Of a stretch of 64,000 nucleotides of DNA, positions 52,719 to 62,159 are shown piece by piece. Origin of the DNA: Halarcobacter sp. (lineage in GTDB: Bacteria; Campylobacterota; Campylobacteria; Campylobacterales; Arcobacteraceae); the NCBI RefSeq assembly GCF_963675975.1, contig NZ_OY780939.1:310001-374000 (forward strand), written 5' to 3'. The translations under genes were made by a program, and so were the position numbers. A model generated the notes under the pieces. It was not told the origin of the DNA. It did not search any database and saw only the letters and a program-made list of their open reading frames with translations. Position 1 is the stretch's first letter, and each line of letters starts with the position of its first letter.

Positions 52719-55194
52719 TTATCCACTTTTCTATTTTATCTTGATATGAGTAGAAAATCTTTCCTGCACTTTTTTCATCTTCTGCTTGAACATAAAGATT
52801 TAAGTACTCATTATGTTGATCTGGAACCATAAGTATCCACTCATCATCATTCATCCAGATCTTAACTCCATCTGTTGAAGATGTTTTCTTACCTTTTCCA
52901 TCTTCTAAGAATTTTCTCATCATCTTACCTTTTAAAGAGCTAGGACAAGGTATATTTTCACCTTTATATGAAAAATCAGGAATATCTTTATGAAGTTTTG
53001 ACAATTTTTTACCTGATTTTTCAAGCAATTCCAAAATTTTAAAACTTGTAAAAATAGAATCCCTATTTAATCCAAACTCATTAAATGCAAAATGTCCATC
53101 ACTATCTGCAATTAAATCATATTCTTTTAGTTGTTCAGCTTTGAAACTTGATAGTTTTTCCCTTGAAACTTCTATATTATCATAAGTTACAAAATCAGGT
53201 GCCCAAGCTGGTAAGATCACTTTTAGTTTTCTATCAGTTGTGCTATCTAATAAAGCTAAAATAACTAATAACAATTTATAATCATAAATCAATTCACCTT
53301 TATTATCAATCACTTGTAATTTATGACCATTTGGATAAATTAAAAAACCACAATCAAAATCTAAACCCCTTACAATATTTTGCATATTTTCTTGGGTCTT
53401 TACAATATCATTTGGTTTTAATTTCTCACTTTTATGGGCATTCAATATAATATTTTCAATACCTAATTCATTTATAATTTTTGGATAAATGTCAGATGTT
53501 GAACCGTTCATAATATCTACAGCAACTTTTAATTCACTATCTTTAAACATATTTTTATCAAAAGAGTTTTCAATTGTTTCAATATATACATCTCTTAGGT
53601 TTTTGTCTTCTGTAATTGTACCAATCTCATCATATTTTACTTTTCTAAAATTTTCTCTAAAGAATATTCTTTCAACAGATTGAGCCAATTTAGTATCTAA
53701 AACTAAACCCTCATTTGTAAAAAAGATAATTTCAGTTTGTGTTGGATCAAAAACAGATTGTCTTAGGTGAATACCTGCAACGATCTCATCTGTTTTACTT
53801 AAGGCATGTCTCATTACATTTGATGGAACATTATATGGATCGACAATATTTACACCCGTTGATAATATTCCAGCAACAAATGCTCTTTTTAGCATAAATG
53901 TTGATTTATGATAATCCCTTGATACATAAACTGAACATCCAACAGGAAGTATAGAACCAAAGGCTTCTGCAAGCTTAGTTGTCATCTCACAAGAAAGCTC
54001 AATATTTGTTCTACCAATAACAGCTCCATCTTCAAAAATTGAAGATTTATATCTATTTCCCCAAATAATATTTGTACTAACTACCGATGATGCTTCTAAT
54101 ACTTTATCAGGCCACATAACAATATCTTTTTCAAAAGATACTTTTTTGTTAACTAAACATTTTTCAGCCATTATCACACCAAATGAAGCTTTTGATTCAT
54201 CTTTTATAACATTGTTATTACAAATAACTGAGTTATTTAATTTTACTTTTACCCCAATTTTCACATCATCCCAAAGTACAGAATCTATAATTTCTGAGTG
54301 TTTACTAACTCTACAATTATCTCCAATAACACAATTTTTTAGAGTAACACCTTCATCAATAAACACATTTTTACCAATTACTACAGTACCCTCTACTCTA
54401 ATTTTTTTATGAAGTTTACTACCCTCTTCTAAATAGATTTCACCATTATCTATATTTGACAATTCACCTTTACAAGGAAGTTTTATATCTCCACTAAATA
54501 TATCTTTAAAAACCTCTCTATAACTTTCAGGGTTACCTACATCTCTCCAATAACCTTTATGAGAATATCCCCAAAGAGGAATCTCTTGTTTCATCATTTT
54601 AGGAAATAAATCTTTTGCAAAATCGAAATTTTCTTTATAAGGAATTAAATCTAAAACTTGTGGTTCAATGATATAAATACCAGTATTGATAGTATCACTA
54701 AAAACTTCACCCCAACTTGGCTTTTCTAAAAATCTTTCTATTCTATCCTCTTCATTGGCAATAACTACTCCAAATTGAAGTGGATTTTCAACAGAAGTTA
54801 ATGTAATAGTTAGTTGTGATTCTTTCTTTTCATGGAAACGTTTTATTTTCTTAAAATCAAAATTTGTAACTAAATCTCCACTTACGATAATAAATGTTTC
54901 ATCTAGAAACTCTTTTGCAAAGGCAACTGCTCCTGCTGTACCATAATCATCATCAGGTAAAAAATATTGTATTTTTACTCCCAAGTCTGAACCATCTTTG
55001 AAATAGTCCTTAATAATATCAGGTTTAAAATAGAGTAATACTCCAATCTCTGTAATACCTAACTCATCTCTTAACTTTATGATTATATGCTCCATCATAG
55101 GTCTATTTAATATAGGAAGCATAGGTTTAGGAACGGAATTAGTTAGAGGTTGAATTCTTGTTCCAAATCCACCAGCTAATACAATCGCTTTCAT
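52711..55194 (-). CDS. Sugar nucleotidyltransferase-phosphomutase-like fusion with degenerate mutase half
   Basis: The protein has 827 residues. Residues 1-235 are an NTP_transferase domain (LAGGFGTRIQPLTNSVPKPMLPI, abridged; SGDLVTNFDF), and 250-380 a left-handed beta-helix of hexapeptides. Residues about 400-827 follow the phosphomannomutase fold. In the mutase half the catalytic TASHNP loop is AGIHLRQSV, the DGDGDR metal loop is DCGFLIYPNG and the sugar loop GEESGH is ADSDGH, so mutase activity is unlikely. Related fusions are usually annotated mannose-1-phosphate guanylyltransferase. Here it may supply a hexose nucleotide for glycogen or envelope sugars. Confidence 0.85.
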   Translation of the reverse strand: MKAIVLAGGFGTRIQPLTNSVPKPMLPILNRPMMEHIIIKLRDELGITEIGVLLYFKPDIIKDYFKDGSDLGVKIQYFLPDDDYGTAGAVAFAKEFLDETFIIVSGDLVTNFDFKKIKRFHEKKESQLTITLTSVENPLQFGVVIANEEDRIERFLEKPSWGEVFSDTINTGIYIIEPQVLDLIPYKENFDFAKDLFPKMMKQEIPLWGYSHKGYWRDVGNPESYREVFKDIFSGDIKLPCKGELSNIDNGEIYLEEGSKLHKKIRVEGTVVIGKNVFIDEGVTLKNCVIGDNCRVSKHSEIIDSVLWDDVKIGVKVKLNNSVICNNNVIKDESKASFGVIMAEKCLVNKKVSFEKDIVMWPDKVLEASSVVSTNIIWGNRYKSSIFEDGAVIGRTNIELSCEMTTKLAEAFGSILPVGCSVYVSRDYHKSTFMLKRAFVAGILSTGVNIVDPYNVPSNVMRHALSKTDEIVAGIHLRQSVFDPTQTEIIFFTNEGLVLDTKLAQSVERIFFRENFRKVKYDEIGTITEDKNLRDVYIETIENSFDKNMFKDSELKVAVDIMNGSTSDIYPKIINELGIENIILNAHKSEKLKPNDIVKTQENMQNIVRGLDFDCGFLIYPNGHKLQVIDNKGELIYDYKLLLVILALLDSTTDRKLKVILPAWAPDFVTYDNIEVSREKLSSFKAEQLKEYDLIADSDGHFAFNEFGLNRDSIFTSFKILELLEKSGKKLSKLHKDIPDFSYKGENIPCPSSLKGKMMRKFLEDGKGKKTSSTDGVKIWMNDDEWILMVPDQHNEYLNLYVQAEDEKSAGKIFYSYQDKIEKWISE

Positions 55195-55233
55195 TATTTA
55201 CCTTTCGTTTTAGATTTTTTTAGACTTTGTTTA

Positions 55234-56211
55234 TTAGTTTACTAACCTTTTAGCCAACTCTAATAAATCATCTCTAATTTTATATTTTTGTGAATTTACG
55301 TGTTCAATTGTTACAAATTGGAATTCACTTCTATTATAAACTATTACACTTCCACCAATATGGTCAGAAAGTAACTTATCTATTGAGTATGTAACAAACT
55401 CCGAAGCCATTAATCTATCAAATACAGTTGGATTACCTCCCCTTTGAACATGTCCTAAAATTGTTGCTCTAGTTTCAATGCCAATATCAGTTTCTAACCA
55501 TTGTACAAGTTGATTTGTACTTGTACATTTATCATGATTACACCCTTCAGCAACAATACAAACAATATATTTACGCCCTTTTTCTAATTCATCTTTTAAT
55601 CTATTACCAATAGATTCTAAATCATAATCAAGTTCAGGGATAATACAAACTTCTGCACCACAAGTAATAGCAGATACCAATGCCAAGTATCCACAATCTC
55701 TACCCATAGTTTCAATAACACAAGCTCTTTTAAATGAAGAAGAGGTATCTCTTACTGCATCTGTTGCTTGCCTTATGATATTTAATGCAGTATCAACACC
55801 TAAACAATATTCTGTACCAAAAATATCATTATCTATTGTAGCTGGTACTCCTATAAAGTTTACTCCAAAATCTTTATGAAATTGATTTAAAGCTCTAAAA
55901 GAACCATCTCCACCTAAAATAACAATCTTATCTATTCCATATTTTTGTAAGTTTTCAAAAGCTTGCTTTCTATACTCATATTCAAAAAATCTTTTTGATC
56001 TTGAAGACCTTATTTTTGTACCACCTTCGTGCATAATCCCTGCAACATCTTCATATGTTGCAGCTTTTATATCTCCATCAATAAGACCTTCTAAACCATC
56101 ATATATTAAATATGGTTGAACATCTTTAGTAAAACAATAATCAACAAATTGTTTTATGGCAGGGTTCATCCCTGCACAATCCCCTCCCGAGGTCATTATT
56201 GCTATTGACAT
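55234..56211 (-). CDS. pfkA: 6-phosphofructokinase (ATP-dependent type)
   Basis: This 325-residue group-A phosphofructokinase has MTSGGDCAGMNPA, the catalytic PATIDNDIFGTEYCLG and the ATP-site GGDGS (Gly and not the Asp of PPi-dependent enzymes). ETMGRDCGYLAL and LGHVQRGGNPT complete the active site. It commits fructose-6-P to glycolysis. Most Campylobacterota lack this enzyme, so its presence with GAPDH and glycogen genes points to a functional upper glycolytic route, probably acquired. It lies 10 bp after gap. Confidence 0.95.
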   Translation of the reverse strand: MSIAIMTSGGDCAGMNPAIKQFVDYCFTKDVQPYLIYDGLEGLIDGDIKAATYEDVAGIMHEGGTKIRSSRSKRFFEYEYRKQAFENLQKYGIDKIVILGGDGSFRALNQFHKDFGVNFIGVPATIDNDIFGTEYCLGVDTALNIIRQATDAVRDTSSSFKRACVIETMGRDCGYLALVSAITCGAEVCIIPELDYDLESIGNRLKDELEKGRKYIVCIVAEGCNHDKCTSTNQLVQWLETDIGIETRATILGHVQRGGNPTVFDRLMASEFVTYSIDKLLSDHIGGSVIVYNRSEFQFVTIEHVNSQKYKIRDDLLELAKRLVN

Positions 56212-56221
56212 TTACTACCTT

Positions 56222-57217
56222 TTAGTATTGACCAACAAATAAAGTCATATCAACTAATCTACTAGTATATCCCCATTCATTATCATACCAAGCAAGAACT
56301 TTTACAGTTTTTCCCTCAACAACTGAAGTCATATCTGGAACAAAAGATGAAGAGTATGAGCTACCTATAAAGTCACTTGAAACTCTTTTGTCGTTATCAA
56401 TTTCAATAAATCCATCAAATTGTGATTGACTAGCTAATTCCATAGCCTTATTTACATCCTCTTTTGTTACCTCTTTTTTAAGATTAACAGTTAAATCTAC
56501 AACTGAAACATCAGCAGTTGGAACTCTCATAGCATATCCATTTAATTTACCTTGTAAGTGAGGCATAACCAAACCAATAGCTTTTGCAGCTCCTGTTGTT
56601 GTTGGTATCATATTTAATGCAGCTGCTCTTGCTCTTCTTTTATCTTTATTATGTTTTACATCTAAAATATTTTGGTCATTTGTATATGAGTGAATTGTAG
56701 TCATAAGACCATTTTCAATCCCAAAGTTGTCATCTAATACTTTACAAATTGGAGCTAAACCATTTGTTGTACAAGATGCATTTGAGATAATTTTTTCACC
56801 ATTATAAGAATCTGTATTAATATTTAAAACAAAAGTTGGAGTATCATCTTTTGCTGGTGCACTCATTACAACTTTTTCAACTCCACCTTTTAAATAAGCT
56901 TGACATTTTTCTGTTGTTAAAAATGCTCCTGTACACTCAATAACTACAGTTGCTCCACATCCACCAAAATCAATATTTTTTGGATCTCTATCAGAGAATA
57001 CTCTTACTTTGCATCCGTTTACACTAATATGATTATCATCTATTATTTCAGCATCTACTCCCATATGTACGCTATCATACTTTAACAAATAAACTAACAT
57101 GTCTAAATCACTAGTAGTATTTAATGCCACTAATTCAATATCACTTCTTTGAGCGATGATTTTTGTTGCTATAAGACCTATTCTACCTGTACCGTTGATT
57201 GCTACTTTTAATGCCAT
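56222..57217 (-). CDS. gap: Glyceraldehyde-3-phosphate dehydrogenase
   Basis: The 331-residue GAPDH has the Rossmann motif INGTGRIGLIA, catalytic Cys149 in SNASCTTNGLAPICK, the base His in TTIHSYTNDQNI, RRARAAALNMIPTTTGAAKA and the C-terminal WYDNEWGYTSRLVD. It is the first gene of the eleven-gene minus-strand operon, with AAAAGGA before the ATG. It shares a 190-bp divergent gap with a GH57 gene. A second, housekeeping GAPDH may exist elsewhere in the genome. Confidence 0.96.
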   Translation of the reverse strand: MALKVAINGTGRIGLIATKIIAQRSDIELVALNTTSDLDMLVYLLKYDSVHMGVDAEIIDDNHISVNGCKVRVFSDRDPKNIDFGGCGATVVIECTGAFLTTEKCQAYLKGGVEKVVMSAPAKDDTPTFVLNINTDSYNGEKIISNASCTTNGLAPICKVLDDNFGIENGLMTTIHSYTNDQNILDVKHNKDKRRARAAALNMIPTTTGAAKAIGLVMPHLQGKLNGYAMRVPTADVSVVDLTVNLKKEVTKEDVNKAMELASQSQFDGFIEIDNDKRVSSDFIGSSYSSSFVPDMTSVVEGKTVKVLAWYDNEWGYTSRLVDMTLFVGQY

Positions 57218-57282
57218 AATTTTTCCTTTTATATTTTTTTGTATTAGAATAACAAATTATTATATTATAATACATGAAATCA

Positions 57283-57316
57283 ATTACATTCTAATTGCAA
57301 AAGTATATAATGTAAT
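57283..57316. promoter_or_regulatory. Inverted repeat between divergent gap and GH57 genes
   Basis: ATTACATT (57283-57290) and AATGTAAT (57309-57316) form an 8-bp inverted repeat with an 18-base spacer, in the middle of the divergent intergenic region. It could be an operator that co-regulates both glucan transcription units. AT-rich context makes this tentative. Confidence 0.28.
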
Positions 57317-57407
57317 CAATTTGTAAATGATAGTTACTATTATATTTAAGTAAAATAAAATATAGGTATAAATTATTTGCAATTTAATTAAATATTTAAG
57401 GATTCAT

Positions 57408-59414
57408 ATGCAAACTAATCTTTTATTTGGTATTCATTGTCATCAACCTATAGACAATTTTGATAAAGTAATTTATGAAATAATTGAAAAATCTTATCAA
57501 CCTTTTTTTGAGATATTAAAAAACTATCCAGAGTTTAAATGTTCTGTTCACTTTAGTGGTTGGTTATTCGAATTTATCAAAAAAAAGAGGCCAGAACTTT
57601 TCTCCTTAATAAAGAGTTTAAGCTCACAAATAGAGTTTTTTACAGGGGGATATTATGAACCTATTTTAGCTTCTATTCCAAGTCATGATAGAGTTGCACA
57701 AATAAATAAATTATCAGATTTTATAATTGAAAACTTCAATCAAAAACCAAGAGGCCTTTGGCTAACTGAAAGAATCTGGGATGACTCTATTATTGATGAT
57801 TTAAAAGAGTGTGATATTGATTATGTAATAGTTGATGATTATCATTTAATTGCATCAGGATTTAAGAAAGATGAGTTAAATGGTTACTTTTTAACTGAAA
57901 ACAGTAATAATCAAATGGCACTATTTCCTATAAATAAAGACCTAAGATATATTATTCCCTTTGCAACTATTGATAATAGTATTAAAAAAATTAAAGAATT
58001 TTCAAATGAGGAAGGTAAAAATGCCGCAATCATTTTTGATGATGGGGAAAAATTTGGAGTATGGCCAAAAACCTATGAAAAAGTTTATGAAAAACAATGG
58101 CTAAAAAACTTTTTTGCAAAATGTATTGAAGATGAAACAATAAATATAACTACATTTTCAGACTTTTATGATAAGAACAATGCAATATCATTGTCATACC
58201 TACCAACTGTTTCATACCATGAGATGGGTGAGTGGTCAACACTTCCAACAAATGCAAATGATTATTTAGATTTAATCCACCAACATATGGATAAAGAGTA
58301 TCTAATTCGTGGTGGGATTTGGAAAAACTTTTTTATTAAATACAATGAGAGCAATTGGATACATAAAAGAGCCTTAGAGCTTTCAAGAAAAAAAGATGTA
58401 TCGGAGCAATTTAAAGATTATCTATATAGAATCCAATGTAATGATGTCTTATGGCATGGAGTTTTTGGAGGAATTTATCTTCCTAATTTAAGAGATAATG
58501 CTTATAAATATATCATTAGATGTGAAAACCTTTTAAATAATACTGGCTATGAAAAATGTGATATAAATATGGATTCATATGAAGAATACAAATTTTATAC
58601 TCCTGATTTAATTACAATAATTGACCCAAAAATGGGTGGTCAAATTATAGAATTTGATTTAAGAAAACAGTGTTTTAATCTACAAAATACTCTTACTAGA
58701 TATCACGAAACTTACCATGATAAAATCCAAAAAATTGAAGGAAAAGAGGAATTAGAAGTTAAAGAGACTGAAAGCGATGAAGAGATTGCAACAATTCACA
58801 ATGATTCACTTTTATCTACGACTGAAGATATTGAACTTTTTACAGATTGGTATATAAAAAAATCAGCAATTGACCATATTACAGATAAAAGTTTAACAGA
58901 AGAGAGTTTTAAAGCGTGTAACTTTAATGAATATGCAGATTTTGCAAATCAAGCTTTTGAAGTAGAAGATATTACTCAAAACAGTATTAAACTTAGAAGA
59001 GATGGAGGGATATATAAAGAGCAAAAAAAGAATACGCAGTTAACAAAAAGCTTTAAATTTAATAACAAAAAAGTGGAATCAACTATAGAAATAAAAAGTG
59101 AAGAAAGCTCTATTATGAAATATCTTTTAGAGTATAACTTTCATTTTCAAGACTATGAAATATTAACAGTGAATGGACATAATATTGGTGAAGCGTTACA
59201 TCTTGAAAATTCACAACTTACAATATTAGATCAATCAATGAATAAAACAATATCTTTTTTCTTTGATCAATGTATGGATATTTATGTATATCCTGTAAAA
59301 AGTGTTAGTCAAAGTGAAGCAGGAGTTGATTATACAATTCAAGGTATTGCTTTAGGTTTTGCTAAAGATTTTAGCTCTCAACTTAATTTAAAATATCATA
59401 TTGATATTCAATAA
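57408..59414 (+). CDS. GH57 4-alpha-glucanotransferase / alpha-amylase (with DUF1925/DUF1926-type C-terminus)
   Basis: This 668-residue enzyme is of the Thermococcus 4-alpha-glucanotransferase type. It shows LFGIHCHQP at the N-terminus, HFSGWLFEFI, nucleophile Glu121 in RGLWLTERIWDD and acid/base Asp about 211 in IIFDDGEKFGVWP. The central DUF1925-like and C-terminal beta DUF1926-like domains (about 300-668) are present, with a charged insertion at about 440-465. It is cytoplasmic and disproportionates or degrades stored glucan. It is divergent from gap and is the third GH57 gene in 17 kb. Confidence 0.9.
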   Translation: MQTNLLFGIHCHQPIDNFDKVIYEIIEKSYQPFFEILKNYPEFKCSVHFSGWLFEFIKKKRPELFSLIKSLSSQIEFFTGGYYEPILASIPSHDRVAQINKLSDFIIENFNQKPRGLWLTERIWDDSIIDDLKECDIDYVIVDDYHLIASGFKKDELNGYFLTENSNNQMALFPINKDLRYIIPFATIDNSIKKIKEFSNEEGKNAAIIFDDGEKFGVWPKTYEKVYEKQWLKNFFAKCIEDETINITTFSDFYDKNNAISLSYLPTVSYHEMGEWSTLPTNANDYLDLIHQHMDKEYLIRGGIWKNFFIKYNESNWIHKRALELSRKKDVSEQFKDYLYRIQCNDVLWHGVFGGIYLPNLRDNAYKYIIRCENLLNNTGYEKCDINMDSYEEYKFYTPDLITIIDPKMGGQIIEFDLRKQCFNLQNTLTRYHETYHDKIQKIEGKEELEVKETESDEEIATIHNDSLLSTTEDIELFTDWYIKKSAIDHITDKSLTEESFKACNFNEYADFANQAFEVEDITQNSIKLRRDGGIYKEQKKNTQLTKSFKFNNKKVESTIEIKSEESSIMKYLLEYNFHFQDYEILTVNGHNIGEALHLENSQLTILDQSMNKTISFFFDQCMDIYVYPVKSVSQSEAGVDYTIQGIALGFAKDFSSQLNLKYHIDIQ

Positions 59415-59427
59415 AAAGGGAAATAAA

Positions 59428-59781
59428 ATGAAAATGTATGGAATAAAAAGTTGCGCAAGTGTTAAAAAAGCAAAAGCTTTTTTTGATAATAATAATATCT
59501 CATATGAGTTTATAGACCTTTCTAAAACTCCTGTAGGAAAAGATAAAATTGAACAATGGACAAGTTTTGTCCCAGCTACTTCTATGTTAAATCCTAGAAG
59601 TAAACCATATAAAGATTTGGGTTTAAAAGATAAAAAAACTACAGAAAAAAAAGCACTATCTTTAATAGAAAAAGATAATGGCATTATAAAAAGACCTGTG
59701 ATTGAACATGGACTAAATGGAGAATGCAAATTTACTATTGGTTTCAATGAAGAGGAATATAACTCTACTTTCTTAAGCTAA
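59428..59781 (+). CDS. ArsC/Spx/YffB-family thioredoxin-fold protein
   Basis: The protein has 117 residues. The start is ATG at 59428 with AGGGA upstream; a TTG nine codons earlier overlaps the preceding gene and has no SD. The motif YGIKSCASVKKAKAFF matches the YffB subgroup (YGIxxCxxVKKAxxW), with Cys near residue 9. IKRPVIEHG near the end is the conserved RP loop. It is probably a glutathione- or thiol-dependent reductase of unknown target and not a true arsenate reductase, since no ars genes are nearby. Confidence 0.85.
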   Translation: MKMYGIKSCASVKKAKAFFDNNNISYEFIDLSKTPVGKDKIEQWTSFVPATSMLNPRSKPYKDLGLKDKKTTEKKALSLIEKDNGIIKRPVIEHGLNGECKFTIGFNEEEYNSTFLS

Positions 59782-59790
59782 CAATTTTAT

Positions 59791-59812
59791 AGAAGCAGTT
59801 CATTCTGCTTCT
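59791..59812 (+). terminator. Hairpin terminator after the ArsC-like gene
   Basis: AGAAGCAG and CTGCTTCT form a perfect 8-bp stem with loop TTCATT, ten bases after the stop codon. It is followed by a T/A-rich stretch. It separates the glucan region from the TonB operon. Confidence 0.6.
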
Positions 59813-59851
59813 TAAATATAATATTTACCTTAGATAACTGAATTAATTTTT

Positions 59852-59880
59852 AAATTAACATTAAATTAACTAATAATTAA
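59852..59880. promoter_or_regulatory. Phased AAATTAA direct repeats upstream of the TonB receptor operon
   Basis: AAATTAA at 59852-59858 and 59863-59869, then AATTAA at 59875-59880, are spaced 11-12 bases apart. TTAAATTAACTAA is identical to the start of the box at 7711. This is a third occurrence of the same AT-rich arrangement in the window. Confidence 0.3.
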
Positions 59881-59911
59881 CATCTACTAGATAATATCCC
59901 TATATTAAAAA

Positions 59912-59970
59912 AAGTTCCCACTCTCACTAGTTTGGCGACAGAAGAATGGAAACTTGGTATTTGACACCGA
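59912..59970 (+). promoter_or_regulatory. Possible structured 5' leader of the TonB operon
   Basis: AAGTTCCCA (59912-59920) pairs with TGGAAACTT (59947-59955) with one mismatch, enclosing TAGTTTGGCGACAG. A small GGT...ACC hairpin follows (59956-59968). The stretch is clearly less AT-rich than its flanks and lies 66-124 bases before the receptor start. It does not match cobalamin, TPP, FMN or c-di-GMP consensus as I know them. It could be a metal- or cofactor-sensing leader, or chance. Confidence 0.35.
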
Positions 59971-60035
59971 TATTATTATAGTTAAATCTCTCTTTTACTA
60001 TTGTTAATATTTGTGTCCTTTATTTTGGAGGAACA

Positions 60036-62150
60036 ATGAAAAAAACAGTAATCTTATCTATGGCTTTATCAACATTTTTATTTGCATCAGAAGATTTAGG
60101 TGTAATAAGTGTTGATTCAACAACAATTGATGATAAATTTGAAGCAAAAAAAAGTGAAGTATCATCTGTAACAATAATTGACGAAAAAAAAGTTGAGAAA
60201 ATCAACCCTCAAAATATAGTTGAAGTTTTAAATTCAACCCCTGGAATCACAGCAATGCAAACAGAAGGTGATATTGTAAAACTTCACATAAGAGGTGTTG
60301 ACAATCAAGTTTATATGGGTGAGAGACCTGGTATTGCAGTTGTTATTGATGGTGTTCCAGTTCAAGAAACTACAGGAAAAATCAATATTGATTTAGACAA
60401 TATTGAAACCATAAAAATAATAAAAGGTGGAGCATCTTATCTTTATGGAAATGATGCTTTATCAGGGGCTATTGTAATTACAACAAAAAGGCCAAAAGGG
60501 AAAGATTTTAGTAAATTAGAGGCCCAACTTGGAAGCTTTGGTTATGAAAAAATCTTAGTATCTACAAATAAAAGCTTTGAAAACTCTGCTTTACAAATTC
60601 AAAGTAGTTATAAAAATACTGATGGATTTTGGGATAGAGCTTTTAAAGAAGATAAATCTATTAGTACTAAATACAATTATTATTTAGATGATACAAGTGA
60701 TGTAGTTTTTGGTTTTAGTTATAATAAAATTGATACAGGAGATGGAAGCGGTGTCCATGGAACAAGTGCAGCTATACTTGATCCAAAAAGTGTTAGAGAG
60801 ATTACTTACTCATCAGATTATGATACTACTTTAGTAAAAAGCTTTATTACCTATTCTAAAGATTTTTCAAATAACTCAAATCTTATGCTTAATACATACA
60901 GATATACAGATGACAAATCTTATCAATCAGCTTATGAAGATGTAAATAATGATGGCTTTAATGATGCACACGATTATTTTAATGATGAAAAATGGTCGCA
61001 AAATGGTATAAAAGCAGAATACAGATACTCTTCAAATATTTATGCATTAATGCTAGGGCTTGATATACAAAGAAATAATGAAACTACAAATAGAACTCCT
61101 CTTCCATGGGGGACTGCTTCATATGGTGGTCTTTCGGCAAGTTCTTCAAATCTAGATGAAGATATAAATGCTTTTTATACTGAATTTAAATACGAATTTA
61201 CAAATAAACTTACCTCAACTTTTAACTTTAGATATGATGATATAAATTATGATTTAGAAGACTTATTAAACCCTTTACAAAATATATCACCATCTTTTAA
61301 TGAAAGTTCATTTAGAGCAGGATTAAACTATGAGATTAATGCTAATACAAATTTATATACAAGTGTTTCTACTGGTTTTAGAGCTCCAAGCGCGGGACAG
61401 ATAAGTAGTAATAGTAATAATGGATATAAAACAGATATAGATTCAGAAGAGATTATAAACTATGAATTTGGATTAAGAGGAAAAACTGATTATTTTAATT
61501 ATGAAGCCTCAATCTATCAACTAGATAGAAAAGATTATATTGGAATGAGAGCAGGAAATTATGTAAGAAGTTCTGATGAAGATAATTATTATGACAATGT
61601 AGGGGATATGAGAAGCAGAGGTTTTGAACTAGCTTTAAGCAGTTCTCCTTTAGATAATTTATCAATAAATCTTGCATACACTTATTTAAATGCAGAATTT
61701 ACGAAAAACAACTATAAACAACTTGTTTCTGATGCTGTTTACACCTATCCAAGAGGAGTTAGAACTTTAGTTTCTCCAGCAGTGTTTCAAACTCTAAATT
61801 TAGCAGGAAACCAAGTTCCAAGAACTCCAAAACATACTCTTAATTTAGTATTTAACTACACTCCAATTGATAACTTAACAATATCTCCAGAAGTGATTGC
61901 AAAAAGTACTTATTATGCTGATGAAACAAATAATTTTAAACAAAGTGCTTATGCTTTAGTTAATTTAAGAACATCTTATAAAGTCAATGAAGATTTGGAG
62001 ATTTTTGCAAGAATTGATAATCTATTTGATAAAAAGTACAACCAATTTGTGCATCTAACAGCTAGTAGAGTTGACAATACAATGGAAGACTCAACAATTA
62101 TTGTTGGTCCATCACGATCATTTTATGCTGGTCTTAGATATAGATTTTAG
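60036..62150 (+). CDS. TonB-dependent outer membrane receptor
   Basis: This 704-residue precursor has a signal peptide (1-17, TFLFAS). The plug domain at about 35-155 has SVTIIDEKKVEKINPQNI, LHIRGVDNQ and the typical IKIIKGGASYLYGNDALSGAIVI (abridged). A 22-strand barrel ends in aromatic F (GLRYRF), with FARIDNLFDKKYNQF near the end. It imports a scarce ligand (siderophore, haem, metal complex or cofactor) that cannot be named from sequence. GGAGG precedes the ATG. The operon continues with a polyferredoxin and exbB. Confidence 0.93.
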   Translation: MKKTVILSMALSTFLFASEDLGVISVDSTTIDDKFEAKKSEVSSVTIIDEKKVEKINPQNIVEVLNSTPGITAMQTEGDIVKLHIRGVDNQVYMGERPGIAVVIDGVPVQETTGKINIDLDNIETIKIIKGGASYLYGNDALSGAIVITTKRPKGKDFSKLEAQLGSFGYEKILVSTNKSFENSALQIQSSYKNTDGFWDRAFKEDKSISTKYNYYLDDTSDVVFGFSYNKIDTGDGSGVHGTSAAILDPKSVREITYSSDYDTTLVKSFITYSKDFSNNSNLMLNTYRYTDDKSYQSAYEDVNNDGFNDAHDYFNDEKWSQNGIKAEYRYSSNIYALMLGLDIQRNNETTNRTPLPWGTASYGGLSASSSNLDEDINAFYTEFKYEFTNKLTSTFNFRYDDINYDLEDLLNPLQNISPSFNESSFRAGLNYEINANTNLYTSVSTGFRAPSAGQISSNSNNGYKTDIDSEEIINYEFGLRGKTDYFNYEASIYQLDRKDYIGMRAGNYVRSSDEDNYYDNVGDMRSRGFELALSSSPLDNLSINLAYTYLNAEFTKNNYKQLVSDAVYTYPRGVRTLVSPAVFQTLNLAGNQVPRTPKHTLNLVFNYTPIDNLTISPEVIAKSTYYADETNNFKQSAYALVNLRTSYKVNEDLEIFARIDNLFDKKYNQFVHLTASRVDNTMEDSTIIVGPSRSFYAGLRYRF

Positions 62151-62159
62151 GAATATCAA

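Noticed and set aside
59428-59781. Arsenate reductase of an ars operon
   Set aside because: The CxxVKKA motif fits YffB-type proteins, and no arsR, arsB or acr3 gene is adjacent.
59912-59970. Cobalamin, TPP or FMN riboswitch upstream of the TonB receptor
   Set aside because: None of the diagnostic boxes (for example the B12-box GCCACTG or the TPP CTGAGA) is present, so only a generic structured leader is claimed.
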